From Trichoplax sp. H2 (lineage: Eukaryota > Placozoa > Uniplacotomia > Trichoplacea): DNA of 64,000 nucleotides. Of the stretch, positions 38,199 through 50,559 are shown piece by piece. Where the stretch lies: positions 124,001 to 188,000 of the forward strand of contig NOWV01000067.1 in assembly GCA_003344405.1 (NCBI GenBank), read 5' to 3'. The translations under genes and the position numbers were made by a program. The notes beneath the pieces were generated by a model. It had not been told where the DNA came from, made no database searches, and saw nothing but the letters and a program-made list of their open reading frames with translations. The first letter of the stretch is position 1; the number at the start of each line of letters is the position of its first letter.

Positions 38199-40408
38199 TA
38201 GTTTCAACTGCATTCAGTTCATCTGAGGGCATTAAAATTGGTTGTTTTACTACTGAATTTTGACATTTTAGATGCAATAGAGTTGTACTATAACCTATTA
38301 TTACATTGCTTGAAACAAGCGAATCGGCTGTTTACTAATCTGGATGTAACAAAATGCTACTGGATTGGTATTTTTGGATCGACTATTTAGTTCTATATAG
38401 CAAATCATTTCCATCGTCCGTCTATGACATGATGTTGCTCTATCTAATATAATGCATCTGTCCGCAATCGTTGTAATGACAAGAATTTTGTAATATTGCG
38501 ACACGAAAATGATTGTAAACTGGATCATTGTTTACGTTTGCCCAAGAAATATTTTTAATCCATTTCCTTAAATATCTAAGCTAATGTTGTGTATATTTAT
38601 AACAAGATTTTAGAAAGTTTGTACTTGTATAACTATCGTAAGCTATTCTTTTGCAATATTTATGCATCTACATGATTGTCTTTGTAAAGTAAGCAAAGGT
38701 ATAAGGGTTATCCAAATTGTTAATAAATGACTTCGCTTACATATTGTTACTAATCTAAAGCACGGTTGTGTCGATTGATTGTGGTTATTTTTCGTCTTAC
38801 TTGGTGGACTGTAGTTTATCTTTCCAACTAATTCTACTATAGTGGTACACACGTCGAGTCGTCAACTTAATTCTCCACTATCACTTGCTATACTGTATGA
38901 CTAAATGCGGTGATGTGGGAAAGCTTGGAAACAAATTTTTTGAAAGTTTTAATTTCCATAATAAAAGCTCTCTTCAATTTTCACCTATAATCAATCTATC
39001 TTTGGCTATAGCTGTATCTTTTATTTGGTAAGATGCAATATATTTTATCAAATCTAGGAGTACTGAATGTATATTAGTATTGGAAATTCCATCACCATGC
39101 ATATTTGTCTATGTCTAACTACACTGCATGCACCTAGTCGGAAACGACTGTTGTGAATTGCAATACAGTATTGTGTAGTAAACAGTCCTGAAGCTAATTC
39201 TTATAGAAGTTACTGTAAATAATCTTTATCACTGTGCCATATCCCATCAAAACAAACCAAAATATAATTAAATATTAATTCAAAATTGGACTGCTATAAA
39301 GGAACCATGACGTAATTTCTGGCCTACAATACAGCACCTAAATAATACTGTAATGAATGAGTTTGGTGCCTGTATGCACTGTCCCGAATATAGACAAACC
39401 GCACGACACTGGTCAAAACGTTAAAGCGTTCTCGTCGCACCGAGATTAAATTTGGAATTAGCTCCATGGACGACATAAATAATCCTCTGGCAGGGGCTAC
39501 AGGTCTGCAGCACTGCAAATAATAGAGGACTGGAAACGACTGTCCATTGCCAAAAGTGCAGAAGTCGACTATTTTTTACTGGTCATTGTGTACGGGCACG
39601 GGTTCCAGCTGGAGCATAGCACAGTTCAAATGACCAGCAAATAGTCAGCTTATAGTTGTAAAAAAGGCCATTTTTTATTAATCGTTGCGACTTGATGTCC
39701 TCATTTTATGCAAAGAACAGTCGTTGCCAGTCTTGTCTTTCTTATTTTTAGCAGTCCCTGGTCTTATTCGGACTAAAATGCAGCATATCTTACTTAGCAA
39801 ATCATTCCTTACGGAGTAAAATTAGAATATGCTTCTTGCTACTAGAGGTGCAAACAATCATATTGTCCAGCTGTACTAGACGTCCACGACCTTACAGTAC
39901 CTTGCACTGTACACAGTGTACAGTGTACTGTGCTGCGGCGTCCGTTGCGATGGTAGAGGATTGCTATACTGCTACCCATACAAGTATAAACACGTTATAC
40001 AATCTAGTAATCGAACTTGTTCGTTCTGTAACTGTATCAGTACCGTATATCGCACAGTCCTTACCATAGTAAATCTCTATCGTCCATACCAGACCTTGAA
40101 GTTACTCTTTCTCAAGGTTCTTGCTCATCCACTTTGTCTTGTAATTTATGGCTAATAATTAATCATTTTGGAGTTCAGAAATCCTTTTCCAACGTAAGCA
40201 TTACACTATTGACTTCTTAGTTATACTTGTATATATAGAAGAAGAGTACTACGTCTATTTTTATACGCTGTCTGAATCGTTTGACTGCTTTAGAAGGAAA
40301 AAAAGAGTGCAGTACTGTAGAGAACTGCTGTAGAACTGGGCATAGTGTCTATCAATTTCGGCCGATTGCAGTAGTTATTATTAGCATAAATACACTATTC
40401 AAGCAGTG
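38199..40408. other. Intergenic region between NUP210 and APH1
   Basis: Contains the NUP210 3' UTR (an AATAAA near 38960), a possible inverted-repeat element at about 39525-39733, and a short palindromic GTAC array at about 39892-39932 before APH1. No gene recognised. Confidence 0.5.
39525..39733. mobile_element. Possible MITE-like inverted-repeat element
   Basis: The left end carries GACTGGAAACGACTGT (from about 39528) and the right end its near-perfect inverse ACAGTCGTTGCCAGTC (ending about 39732), giving a 200-base element with imperfect terminal inverted repeats and no coding capacity. GGAAACGACTGT occurs once more at about 39138, which suggests dispersal. Target-site duplications were not clear. 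Confidence 0.35.
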
Positions 40409-42294
40409 ATGGCGTTTATGAGTTGGTTTGGCTATACGTTTATTGCCTTTGGTCCTTCATTGGCTATATTTACTATGACCATTGCTGACGATGCTACTCA
40501 AATCATCATTATGTTTACCAGGTAATACTCCTACAACCACCAATATAGGTTTAGTGACTAATGGGACTATACGCGTAGAAAAGATATTACAAAGTTCCAA
40601 CATGAAACACTAATAGATACAATGTCATCATAGGAAAGTAAACTATTTTCAATTACTGTACTTGGAAAATAAACCACAGTGGATACAAACACAATCTGTA
40701 TACAAGCCTAGTATAGGAGTAAATCGTAGCCACAGTAGACGCATAAATGAAAAAGTAGCGACGGACTGTAGTACAGAACAGTACAATCTTGAGTCGAAGA
40801 CAACAACTCGTACGAAAGAAAGTCAAAATTAGTGTAACATGAAATAAAAAAACGATATGCATTAACTAGACTGATAATACAAAGTCCTTAGTGCAAACAG
40901 CATCAATTAAGACTCATTAACTAGACTGGGAATACTACACTAATAATCGATTTACCAATCATCATGCCTGATATCATAACTTGGGCTATTATTTTTATTC
41001 CTTGCTAGTGCCTTCTTTTGGCTCGTTTCACTGTTATTCTCTTCAATTATATGGCAAATTCCTTTCTCAGATCTAAAATTACGCCTTGGCATAAGTGTGG
41101 CTTTATGTGTTGCTATACAAGAATTATTTCGTTACCTTTTCTACCTTCTGATGAAGTGAGTAGCTGTATGGGAAGCTCAATTTTCTTGAGTAATATGATG
41201 TCAATGACAACGTTAACAGATGCTCTTTAGCATTGGACTTGATTTAAACAAATTACTCTTTTTCTTTATACGTACAGTAGTCTGTATTATTTCAAATGGG
41301 ATATCTTGTTCTTCTTACGATAGATGATTGTCTTTGCTAATCACTTTGAATATTGCAGGAAAGCTGATAAAGGATTACTTTCTATTACAACGTCCTCAAC
41401 GATCAGCCAGACAAGGCAAAGAAAACACAAAATTGCTTATGGTATAGAAAATCTCTATTAAAATTTTAGTACAATCAATGTATTATTATCGTAGCATTAA
41501 TCAATTCTTCAGGCTTGCGCTTAATACTGTTATTTGTTATTCATGGTAGTGGCTGGATTTGGCTTTGGCGTAATGAGTGGTGCATTTTCCGTAGTTAATC
41601 TATTGGCGACGGCGTCTGGACCTGGTACTGTTGGAATTAAAGGAAACTCAGACCTGTTTTTTCTTTCATCAGGTATGCTTCCTTTCCGTAGCGGCTGTTA
41701 TATTCGACATTTAATTTAATTTTGACTTCTACTACATAATGCACATTACGCTAAATTTTAAGTGATATACATGGTTGTATAAAATTATATACTAATATTC
41801 ACCTATTTTTACCTATTCTTGCTATTTAGCAATTTTTACGAGTATATTTATCCTACTAAATATCTTTTGGAGCGTGATTATATTCGATGGTTTTGACAAA
41901 CGTAATTGGAAGAAAATTGCCTACGTATTTGCTACCCACGAGCTGACATCTTTATTGGTAAGCCATATACGTATACGCATATATCTTTGAAATCAAAATT
42001 TTAATAATATATGATCGCCTTGACCGATGTAATTTTAAAGTTTAGTAACATTTTTCGTTTAATAATAATATAATCATTTTAATTTTTATTACAATTCTGA
42101 TATCCTATATACCATCTTTCTAATATTAGACACTAGTGAATGTTGGCCATCAACCAAATTATTCTGCATCAATTACTACATCATGCCTTGTATTACTAAT
42201 TACCACGATAGTCGCTCTGTATACTGCAGGAGGTAACATAAAGAGCTTAATAACTAGTTTAGTAAAGAGACAGGTAGTTACTCAAGTACGGTGA
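40409..42294 (+). CDS. APH1: Gamma-secretase subunit APH-1
   Basis: Seven-pass scaffold subunit of gamma-secretase, the presenilin complex that cleaves Notch and other type I membrane stubs. Six exons (40409-40521, 41009-41155, 41359-41441, 41550-41672, 41830-41957, 42130-42294) sum to 253 codons, giving 252 residues, the usual size. The start MAFMSWFGYTFIAFGPSLAI matches the family's FGCTFVAFGP. The TM4 GxxxG series reads GFGFGVMSGAFSVVN and is intact. Further matches are LQEVFR-like AIQELFRYLFYLLMKKAD, GPGTVGIKG and LYTAGG. Of the two conserved histidines, the second (THELTS) is kept but the first is Asn (LLNIFWSV, codon 41859-41861). The start is the first Met of the conserved TM1. An upstream palindromic array lies at about 39.9 kb. 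Confidence 0.95.
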
Positions 42295-44150
42295 CGTTAA
42301 TCCTGTATCACCATCACTGGATGCCAGACAGCAATCTCTCAAATCCAAATGAGTATTAATGACTACAGTACTAACTAGAGAATAGTATCGATAAAGTAAT
42401 GTTTATAAATACTATTACAAATTACATATGTAATTGAAACCAATCTGATAATAACATGGCTTATAATTACCAACATAGAGTATTTTCAAGTGCTTTATGA
42501 CGCTCTTGTTTAAAATTCTTGTGCGAAACATCACTGATTATAGATTTTTAATTGTAACATAAATACTCGTATGAGAGTTTAGATACCAAAGATCTTTGCT
42601 AGCTTAAAGTGAAATGTTTTGTAATTTTACGAATGCTATATCAGTTTGGTTTTACTGTTTCTTTATAATGATTACGGTACATTGTGACTCTAGAAACCCT
42701 AGCGATGTGAATACAGTACAGTATGTACCAGATTTATAACACGATCTATCTACATTTTAATGTATATTATTTCTAGCTGCAAGTAACCCACAGCAAAATA
42801 AATTTATCTTGATTTTAGTGTGCGTGTAGAACGTTGTGTTATATCTTTTAAATATGTAAACTTTCTTGAGAATACATTAAAAGATATTTTCTTCTGAAAA
42901 TGGAATAGACTGTGTTATATTAAGATTGTTGCGCTCATTGCCCACTTGGTGCATGCACAGCAACATAAATAAAGTTAATAATAAGCAATTAAACTATAAA
43001 TGGAGATGCATTAGTTAAAGAAGTAAGATATTATCACGAAGTGACTTTTCCTATAAAATGCTTATCTTATTTACGTCTGATAACATATCACTATCTATGA
43101 CGTTACTCATTTTTGAATGCATAGTTTTATAATATTATCTGTAAACTGATAATTATATAATTACTGTTTATGCCAATTTACTATAAATTGACTGTTTTTC
43201 AATAAAGTTTGGGTTCAGTTTTGTCTACCGGAGACTAGTGATGGTACTATTCCTCCTGACGATAGGAGATGGTCAGTATTTAGGATCGTACTGTAGGTAT
43301 AGGAGGACAAACCTCACAGTGAACTCGTAGTATATAGTTTTCATAGTAGTTCTAAGTTCTCGTCGTTACAAATTCAGATTTGTAATAGGTATCTAACAGG
43401 GTTTTGTTCCCTTCTTGCCTGGTATGATTTTTAGCGGAAAGTGTAGTAGTAGTAATACGATTAAAATCGGTGTCATTCATAGGGTACGAATAGAAATTAA
43501 TAATCGATACTGTGTTTATTTAGATTGTATGTAGGGGTCAATGCTTGAAACTGCTTCATTAATTATATAATTAGTCTGTTGTTTATAACCTGGCTAAGAA
43601 TTAAACTATCCTTATTCAGCATTCCAATAAATAAAAAAATTAACAATAACTTTAGAAATGGTAGTACGTTATAAATGTAAATTGAGTAATAAATTCATTC
43701 AAGATATACAGTTTTCCCATTCTCTCTTTCCTAAGTGGTATTTTGGTTTACGATACTGTCAAGAACTTTGATTTGTTGTAATCCAAGATTAACATCAACT
43801 GACACCTATTTTTATAGGTGAGATAAATGACAATTTTCAATTCATTAATTATTATAAGCTTTCAATCACAGAAATAATACATTTTGTAATTGCATAGAAA
43901 GATATCACGATAATAAGAATCATTTTGATTCAATTTATGATAGACAGAAGCGTATTGTTTCAATAGCCGTCTTTTTATATGATTAAAATTCTTCGATTTT
44001 TGATATCAGGTCATTTGAAAGTAGTAGTGTACAGTACTCCAAACTACTTGTTGATCAATTAACGCTGTGGCTTGTAATCGTACAGTATATACTGTATAAA
44101 ATCAAAATCCAATTTTTCTGGTGTTTGTTATGTTAAAATTGAAGAGTATG
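42295..44150. other. Convergent 3' intergenic region
   Basis: Lies between the ends of APH1 (+) and the Nudix gene (-). AT-rich, with AATAAA signals near 42966 and 43200 that could serve APH1. A small palindromic TACTGTA cluster lies at about 44025-44100. No gene recognised. Confidence 0.5.
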
Positions 44151-44864
44151 CTAGAGGTTGCTCGTATCGAAATCATCGTCGTCTAGAGAACGAGGTAAGA
44201 ACCAAGTCTTGAATCGTAATTGTGGGTGATTCACAAAATCTGGTTCACGATTAAAAGCAATTACGCTGATTTGGATGAGTATTGCAGCAGTTAGACCCCA
44301 TATCTTATACTGACGATCATTGACTGAATCGAAATAGTTAAATGAATGCATAGTATAATTTCGTCTTCGATGCATGATATTATCCATTTCATGATTGTGA
44401 TCGCTAAGGAATGTTTCCAATGGGACAGTGAAAGCAGAGCTAACCTCATCTTGACTCAATATCATCTCGAAGTGAGGATTGATAAAACTAATAACAGGGT
44501 ATACTTTGAGGTTATTGACGGAAGTCACCGGGTATAGCGTTGTAACAACATCGACATGACTGGAAGGCAAACCAATTTCTTCATTGGCTTCACGTAGTGC
44601 AGTAGCTACAGTATTTTCATCTTCGGGATCTTTCCTACCTCCAGGAAATGCCACTTGGCCTTTATGCGATGATAAATTCTCAGTTCTTTGAGTTAATATC
44701 ACTTGCAATTGATCACCTTGAAAGAATAACGGTACCAAAACAGCTGCAACACCAACTTCATGATTATCTCTGGCGAATAGTTTTTTATACAAGTGGGTTT
44801 GAGTAAAGCGTAACAATCTCTTTTTGACTTCTTCCATGGCGTAATAACAGTCGGATAATCTCAT
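44151..44864 (-). CDS. Nudix hydrolase, CoA diphosphatase type (NUDT7/NUDT8-like)
   Basis: A single uninterrupted frame of 237 residues. The family hydrolyses CoA and acyl-CoA thioesters to phosphopantetheine and 3',5'-ADP, in peroxisomes (NUDT7) or mitochondria (NUDT8). The CoA-specific signature is present at residues 56-76 (ILTQRTENLSSHKGQVAFPG), followed by the Nudix box at about 76-99, with REANEEIGL supplying the metal-binding glutamates. The box has the family's two-residue spacer after the first Gly. The C-terminus is SNL, not the SKL peroxisomal signal, and no obvious mitochondrial presequence is seen. A second Met ten residues in (MEEVKKRLL) could be the start. It has no introns, unlike every neighbour, so it could be a retrocopy. 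It is transcribed divergently from FAM32A, 295 bases away. Confidence 0.93.
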   Translation of the reverse strand: MRLSDCYYAMEEVKKRLLRFTQTHLYKKLFARDNHEVGVAAVLVPLFFQGDQLQVILTQRTENLSSHKGQVAFPGGRKDPEDENTVATALREANEEIGLPSSHVDVVTTLYPVTSVNNLKVYPVISFINPHFEMILSQDEVSSAFTVPLETFLSDHNHEMDNIMHRRRNYTMHSFNYFDSVNDRQYKIWGLTAAILIQISVIAFNREPDFVNHPQLRFKTWFLPRSLDDDDFDTSNL

Positions 44865-45159
44865 CCGCTACATCAATAAGTATTAAAAAGGCAAATCAAC
44901 AGAGGTATTTGATTCGAAAATCCCAGTAGAAGTTGAAATGAATCAACCAGCTTGCAGAGAAGCCAGCAGCAACGACATCGACTGCTGTGCTCTCCAGCCT
45001 CTCCTACGATAAACTTACAGTACTGTACTGTACAGTACAATACACTACAGTATAGATACAGTACATAGTACTGTGTACTGTACACATCGCTGAATAGTAC
45101 TGTACTGCTCGGCGGCTTTCCACCTATATCCTACTCGCCAAGTTCATCTGGTTACCAAC
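44865..45159. promoter_or_regulatory. Bidirectional promoter interval, Nudix gene and FAM32A
   Basis: Only 295 bases separate the two start codons, which point away from each other, so both promoters must sit here. About 45015-45110 is a palindromic array of GTACAGTAC/TACTGTA words. Its role as a promoter element is inferred from position. Confidence 0.45.
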
Positions 45160-46770
45160 ATGTCTGATCCTTATGAATGCGTTCCTACAGCTTTAAAATT
45201 AAAATCCAGCTCATCCAAGAATAAGAAGTAAGTGTTTTAGCTCGTATTTGAATTCTTGTTCTTGAATCGCTATGAAAGGGAAATGGATTGAATCAAGATG
45301 CCTGTTAAATGACAGTCATATCGCATGCTACTAGTTGGGTTGAAACACAGTAGTTGGATGTTTTTGCCATATTGATATTTGATTGATGTAGGAGTTTAGG
45401 TAAACTGTCTTTGCCTACTGCAATAGTCTACTACTGTAGTGCTGTAGTCTATTAGTGGTAGTTTATCGCAATCCCTCATTTCTTAGTCAATACATTCTCA
45501 GTGGAACAGGTTTGATGGTAATACACAGTACTTATTGTACAAATAGAATACGACTATACCATGGTGCCATTTAATAAGACACACGCAAGTGCAAAAACAT
45601 CAATGATTGATCAATCAAGCTGATATGAATGAACGAAACTTAGCTAGATCATATTTAAAAGAGAACTTTAATTCATCATAATATAGGAAAAAACATAAGA
45701 AAAAGGATCGTCAAGAAGAATCGCACCAAGAAACAGCAGAAAAGAATGCTGATCAAGGTAGTTATTCACCCGAAAGGACTAAAGCTGAATTAGCTTTCCG
45801 CAAGATACAAGAAAAACGGGTAAATTTCCTCTTCATAATCTCAAGATATTTTTTCTAAATGAGACTATAGCTATTACATATTTATAGTATTAAACAACTA
45901 TACAATATGTAAGTGGATTAGACGTTCTTTCATGCACTGATCAGTGTTATACTAGTACAAGTAGTTGTTGGCAAGAGTGCTGTTGCAGTTTCCGTATTAA
46001 TTCAATCGACTGTGTAGCATTTTTAAGTCGCTCGAAGTAAATCGTATCTAGCCATAAAATAGTTGTAACATATTTAGCAATCCACTGGTCTATAAATAAG
46101 TCAATATTTTTATTTTCTATAACAGCAATCTGAAAAAATTAAAAAATTGGCCTCCAAGACCCATAAACAACGCGTTGAGGTACGCAATGTAACAATAAAG
46201 ATAATATCCTCTCAATGAAAAATAGTCAAATTGTATTAGTAGTTGCTATGAATATCATATGCTTTACATTATTAGCTATTGTATACCGGTATACCCGTTA
46301 TGTAAAATTGACGAGTTAGTCAATCATTGATGTACATTAAATTGAGAGCATTTTGTCAATATGCCATTTTGCTATATTCGTAGAGACTATGCGGTATGGT
46401 ATTACGTGTACACGAGTGGAAGTGTTATCTTGTCACAATCGCCTAGAACGAGTGTATTCATTTGACTATACCTATCAGCTAGATCCTAGTAATTTAAATT
46501 TTCTTAACTGTAGAAAGAGATACGCGAGTTTGTTAGTTTCTCTAGGCTACGAATTGATTGTATTACTGTTGAGATTTTCAATTGGTCGATTCTGCCTACA
46601 TGCTGCTGGCTTACCATTTTAAGAATTTCGGCTATTTGCTTTCTAACTTTTCTTTAAATTACATAATCTTAACCATTGTACCTGAATGTTTCACTTTATA
46701 GCAATTGAACGCATACTTGGACTCTTTGACCGAGCACTACGATATTCCCAAAGTAAGCTGGACGAAATAA
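45160..46770 (+). CDS. FAM32A: FAM32A homologue (nuclear, spliceosome-associated)
   Basis: Four exons (45160-45227, 45687-45819, 46126-46179, 46702-46770) encode 107 residues, close to the 112 of human FAM32A. The start MSDPYECVPTALKLK matches MEAYEQVQKGPLKLK. A lysine-rich segment follows, then RTKAELAFRKIQEKRQSEKI, ASKTHKQRVEQLNAYLDSLT and the nearly invariant C-terminus EHYDIPKVSWTK. In human, this C-terminal tail inserts into the catalytic spliceosome at exon ligation, which explains its strict conservation. An AATAAA lies near 47101. Confidence 0.96.
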
Positions 46771-48620
46771 TAATTTTACAACATATTTGGACTACATTAG
46801 GCTACCGATAAAGTCCATGCGATAGCTGACTCGTGTAACTGTGTCTGCAATATATTAACGATGTCTATAATAGCATATCAAAGAAAAACAATTTGTATTT
46901 ATGTGTACTATATAATTAATTAATCTGATAAAAAAGAGACTGATGATCGATCGTAATATAGGTAATAGATAATTTATTGTGCTCGATTTTACTTCTGTAT
47001 CAACTCTCGCACAAATCTATATCACTGCAAGGTATAAATCGATTCGTTTTGTAGATTGTATAGTTATTGTATGTATTAACATTCGTCATCGCAAGCTCTG
47101 AATAAAAATTGTCTTACACTTAATTAAGTGTTCGTCTCCAGTATGCCTTATTTTGTGATCGTCTTCATGTACCTGCACATCTATGCTGCTTCTTACTGTA
47201 TGGCATTCACGATGGATTTCCATCTTTTATTATTCGTTACGGATATCATAAAGTATTTAATATTGTTCTGCACTGTTCCATGTCAAGGAAAGTCAATTTA
47301 TCAAATTGATAAAATAGATCGCTAATGATGTTATGTCAAGTAATCATGCTAAGTACTTGACTTTTTCAGCAAAGCGACGGGAGTTTGCACTAGTTTATTA
47401 CGAATTGTATATAAGCATCGTCAATATTATTTTGCATTATAGCAGTAGTAAAATTAAATATGCTAAGAACTCAAAATGTTCGCACTTTCCAAAATCAGTT
47501 TATTGTCGCATGATAACTGCCAGGATCACTATAACACGGATTGAACGATACAGATTGCTAAACATCGCCTTGTATATGGAATATTGGATCATTTACAGCT
47601 ATCTAAAAGCCCAAGAGTCTCGATCGAACCAAATCAGTAAGAGGAGAGCTTCTTCCTCTTACGTACTTCTATCACAGACTACTCTATCGCCTACACTATG
47701 GCAGCGAGTTTTTCTCGCTGCAATAGTCAATCACTCACTACAGTACAGCACAGTAGTTGAACAGCTACCGTGCCATATAGTAGAGCATTTGTTGCAGTCT
47801 TCCCCTTATAAACACTGCAAGCTTGAGTACCGTATAGGTCAGTATCGACTGGACAAGTGGTTAGTATAAATTTAATTAGATAAACAAATTGCTGCTTCAT
47901 CGATTAGGAATAATTTCTATTTGCTAATAAACACCCTGTTAGCGAGATTATTATAGTTATTCTAAGACAATATTAGATGTACGAGTTACTAGATAGAGAT
48001 GAATCATTAATCTAATTGAATTGAATATATTTATTTATTCATGAATAATTCGAGGAAATATTAATTAATTGAAGGCCGATTATAATTATTAATCTACCGG
48101 TGGTTTTTAGGCTTTTGGGCTAGATTTACAAGGACATCGTTCAAGCTACGACATTAACATAGAAGAAGAATCCATCGCTGTTGCAAACAACCTATGGCAA
48201 TGGGCTTTCTGAAGCCTCCAATGGTAGAAATTTGGATGGATGATCAAATGAAGTAGATGAAAGAAAGAATTCAATCGTTTGTAGTTTATCGTTGCAGTAC
48301 TAACCACTCCTCTCATAACCACAAAATTAGATCGTAATTCTATTCGTTACAATTGAGCATCATCGCACATGAATTTTATGATCTAAAAGTGGAGATTTAC
48401 ATACATTGAGTTAATAATACCTTAACAAGTGTTTGATGCTCCCTTAGTGAGGAGGAATTATGAGCGATTTATCAGTTGTAGAGGTCAATGATAAGATGCC
48501 GAAGTGATAATATGGTATAGCTCTTGTAGCCCATAGTAATAAGGAATTGTAATAAATAAATTCAACTTTATATTTTCATTCTTGTCGTTGTCGACAGCAT
48601 TACGCCGACGCTCATTTATT
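46771..48620. other. Intergenic region between FAM32A and the F-box gene
   Basis: Contains the FAM32A 3' UTR and the F-box gene promoter. An open frame of 178 codons at 47333-47869 lacks any recognisable domain and contains repeat-like sequence; I do not call it a gene. A GTCGACAG acceptor-like site just before 48599 suggests a 5' UTR intron for the F-box gene. Confidence 0.45.
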
Positions 48621-50559
48621 ATGGATAGCATTAAACATGAAGCAATGATAGATCAGCATCCGCAATGTCTCACTTGTATCCTCATCGATTGTCAACACAA
48701 GAATCATTGCCAAATGATTCAATGCAATAATAGCGGATGCAATGCCTGCTTTCATGCGTGTAAATTAACCGAACATAAATTGCTTTGTTTATACGAAAAT
48801 GTTCAATGCATAAATTGGTACTATGGTTGTCCTCAAACTATGCCAAGGTGTAGATTAAATCAACATTTAACAGTATGTCCTGCCAGTATCCTTCACTGCT
48901 CTAAAAAATGGAGTCGATGTCCTACATGGTGTAACACTGGTGACATAAATCCGCCCTATGTCTTGGGTCAAATCGATTATGAGGCTGCACTTTGCGATCA
49001 ACAAAAATTGTTACAATTCTATGAGAATAGTCAATCTATCGATTTCGAAAATCTTATTAAAAGTCGATTTTCTTCTTCACATGCTTGCTGGTTTGATGAT
49101 TATTGTAAAAGAAGTAATGAGGCTATAGAAAGTATAATACAATCGCGACTTTGTGTAGATATGATCCATCAGATTCAAATGTTGAATATCGAGCAAAAAG
49201 GCAAAATAACTATAGAAGATGAAACTTTCGCTAAAGAAGATCTATTTCCATTACTCAATAACATTGATGCCTTGTACGAGATTCAGCAAAAATTGCGATT
49301 TGCAAGTCGATCTCAACATGATGTTAAAGCCAACAATATATTTGCAAATGGCAGAACGCTTAAATTGAAAGATGGAAGATTGGTTGCTGATGCCAAGACC
49401 AGCATACATCTTGGGCATGAAGATAAGAGTACAGATGGCTCTTTTATGGATCGTACGCTACAAGTAGAACGATATAAATTAATCCAGTTACTACCGAAAA
49501 TGGTGCAACAATTAAGCGAATTATTAAATAAATCGACCAGATTGCAAAGTAAGGAATTAAACCATTTACAGAAATTGCTATCAGCACTACAATTAAATGA
49601 TAGTGCGATTAGCCCTGAATGCGCCAACGAGGGTAAACTAGGAGGTCCAAGATATTCAGATTTTACTGTAAATAGGGTACAGCATATTAAGAATGCTCAC
49701 TGGATGCTTAACAGCATGAAAAATCGTGGTGTACTCCTTGGACTACATCTACAGCCGGGACTACACAACGAAGAACATATTTTTCAATTATCTTGCAATC
49801 AATACTTTCGCCGTGGTGAATATAGACAACATGTTAAATTCTCTCATACACAAACGCAATGTGAACTTAGTGGATGGTTTAAGCAAAGATGCCCTCTAGC
49901 ACAATATGGATGCCCCTTTTTATGTAGTGTATTAAAGCCCAATGCAGGAGAAATTGGTCTCGATTTACAATTGGGCTCATATATTTTACGTAATTATGAT
50001 AAAGAGTCAACATATTGGCGAGATTCTGTTGAAAGTAAAAATACGCGCGGAGGGACGGAACTACAATACTGTCCAATGTTAGATTTGCCAGATGAAGTCA
50101 TTGAACGTATTTTACTACTTTTAGACAGTTATTCTATGTACAATCTATCCCTAACTTGTCGGCAAATGAGAGAAATGTGTTCATTACTGTTGGTAAAAAA
50201 AGGTACCGTAGCTATAGAATGGGAGAAAGCACAGAATTGTAAATGGCAAATAGCTCGCAAGGTAAGGAATAAGCCAAGTGTCCTCAATGTAATCAAGTAT
50301 ATTTTCTTTTTATCTTGGCTTGAAGTATTTGATAGCACCTACGCCGTCTTTATTAACACCTATTGACATGTTAATATTTCTTGCAATATGTGTTATACAG
50401 ATATGGAAGTATTCGACTGCCTGTTCACAAACTAGTGGCTGGAAGATTGATGATACCAGCATCATAGCAAGACACCTACAAACGTGTCCTTACTACGTTA
50501 AACAAATCTATCCCGACAAGCGTGTAATGTTGCCTATATGCACTGAATTAATTGGATGA
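48621..50559 (+). CDS. FBXO30: F-box protein with TRAF-type zinc finger (FBXO30/FBXO40-like)
   Basis: Two exons (48621-50261 and 50401-50559) encode 599 residues. FBXO30 and FBXO40 are SCF ubiquitin-ligase substrate receptors; vertebrate FBXO40 targets IRS1 in muscle. The N-terminus carries the family's Cys/His-rich TRAF-type finger at about residues 16-100 (CFHACKLTEHKLLCLYENVQ, CINWYYGCP and HLTVCPASILHC). The centre is poorly conserved and alpha-helical. The F-box lies near residues 490-530 (LPDEVIERILLLLDSYSMYN, LSLTCRQMREMC). The C-terminal domain continues across the intron (WQIARK then IWKYSTACSQTSGWKI and HLQTCPYYVKQ), matching WQIKEKVWRFSTAF and HLKKCSYNVV of FBXO30. It represents the pre-duplication ancestor of both vertebrate paralogues by inference. 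An in-frame extension upstream of the ATG exists but has no Met. Confidence 0.93.

Noticed and set aside
47333-47869. Open frame of 178 codons upstream of the F-box gene
   Set aside because: No recognisable domain, an unusual composition rich in Tyr, Ile and Ser, GTAC repeat words in its 3' part, and no splice partners. A chance frame is more likely, although its length is notable.
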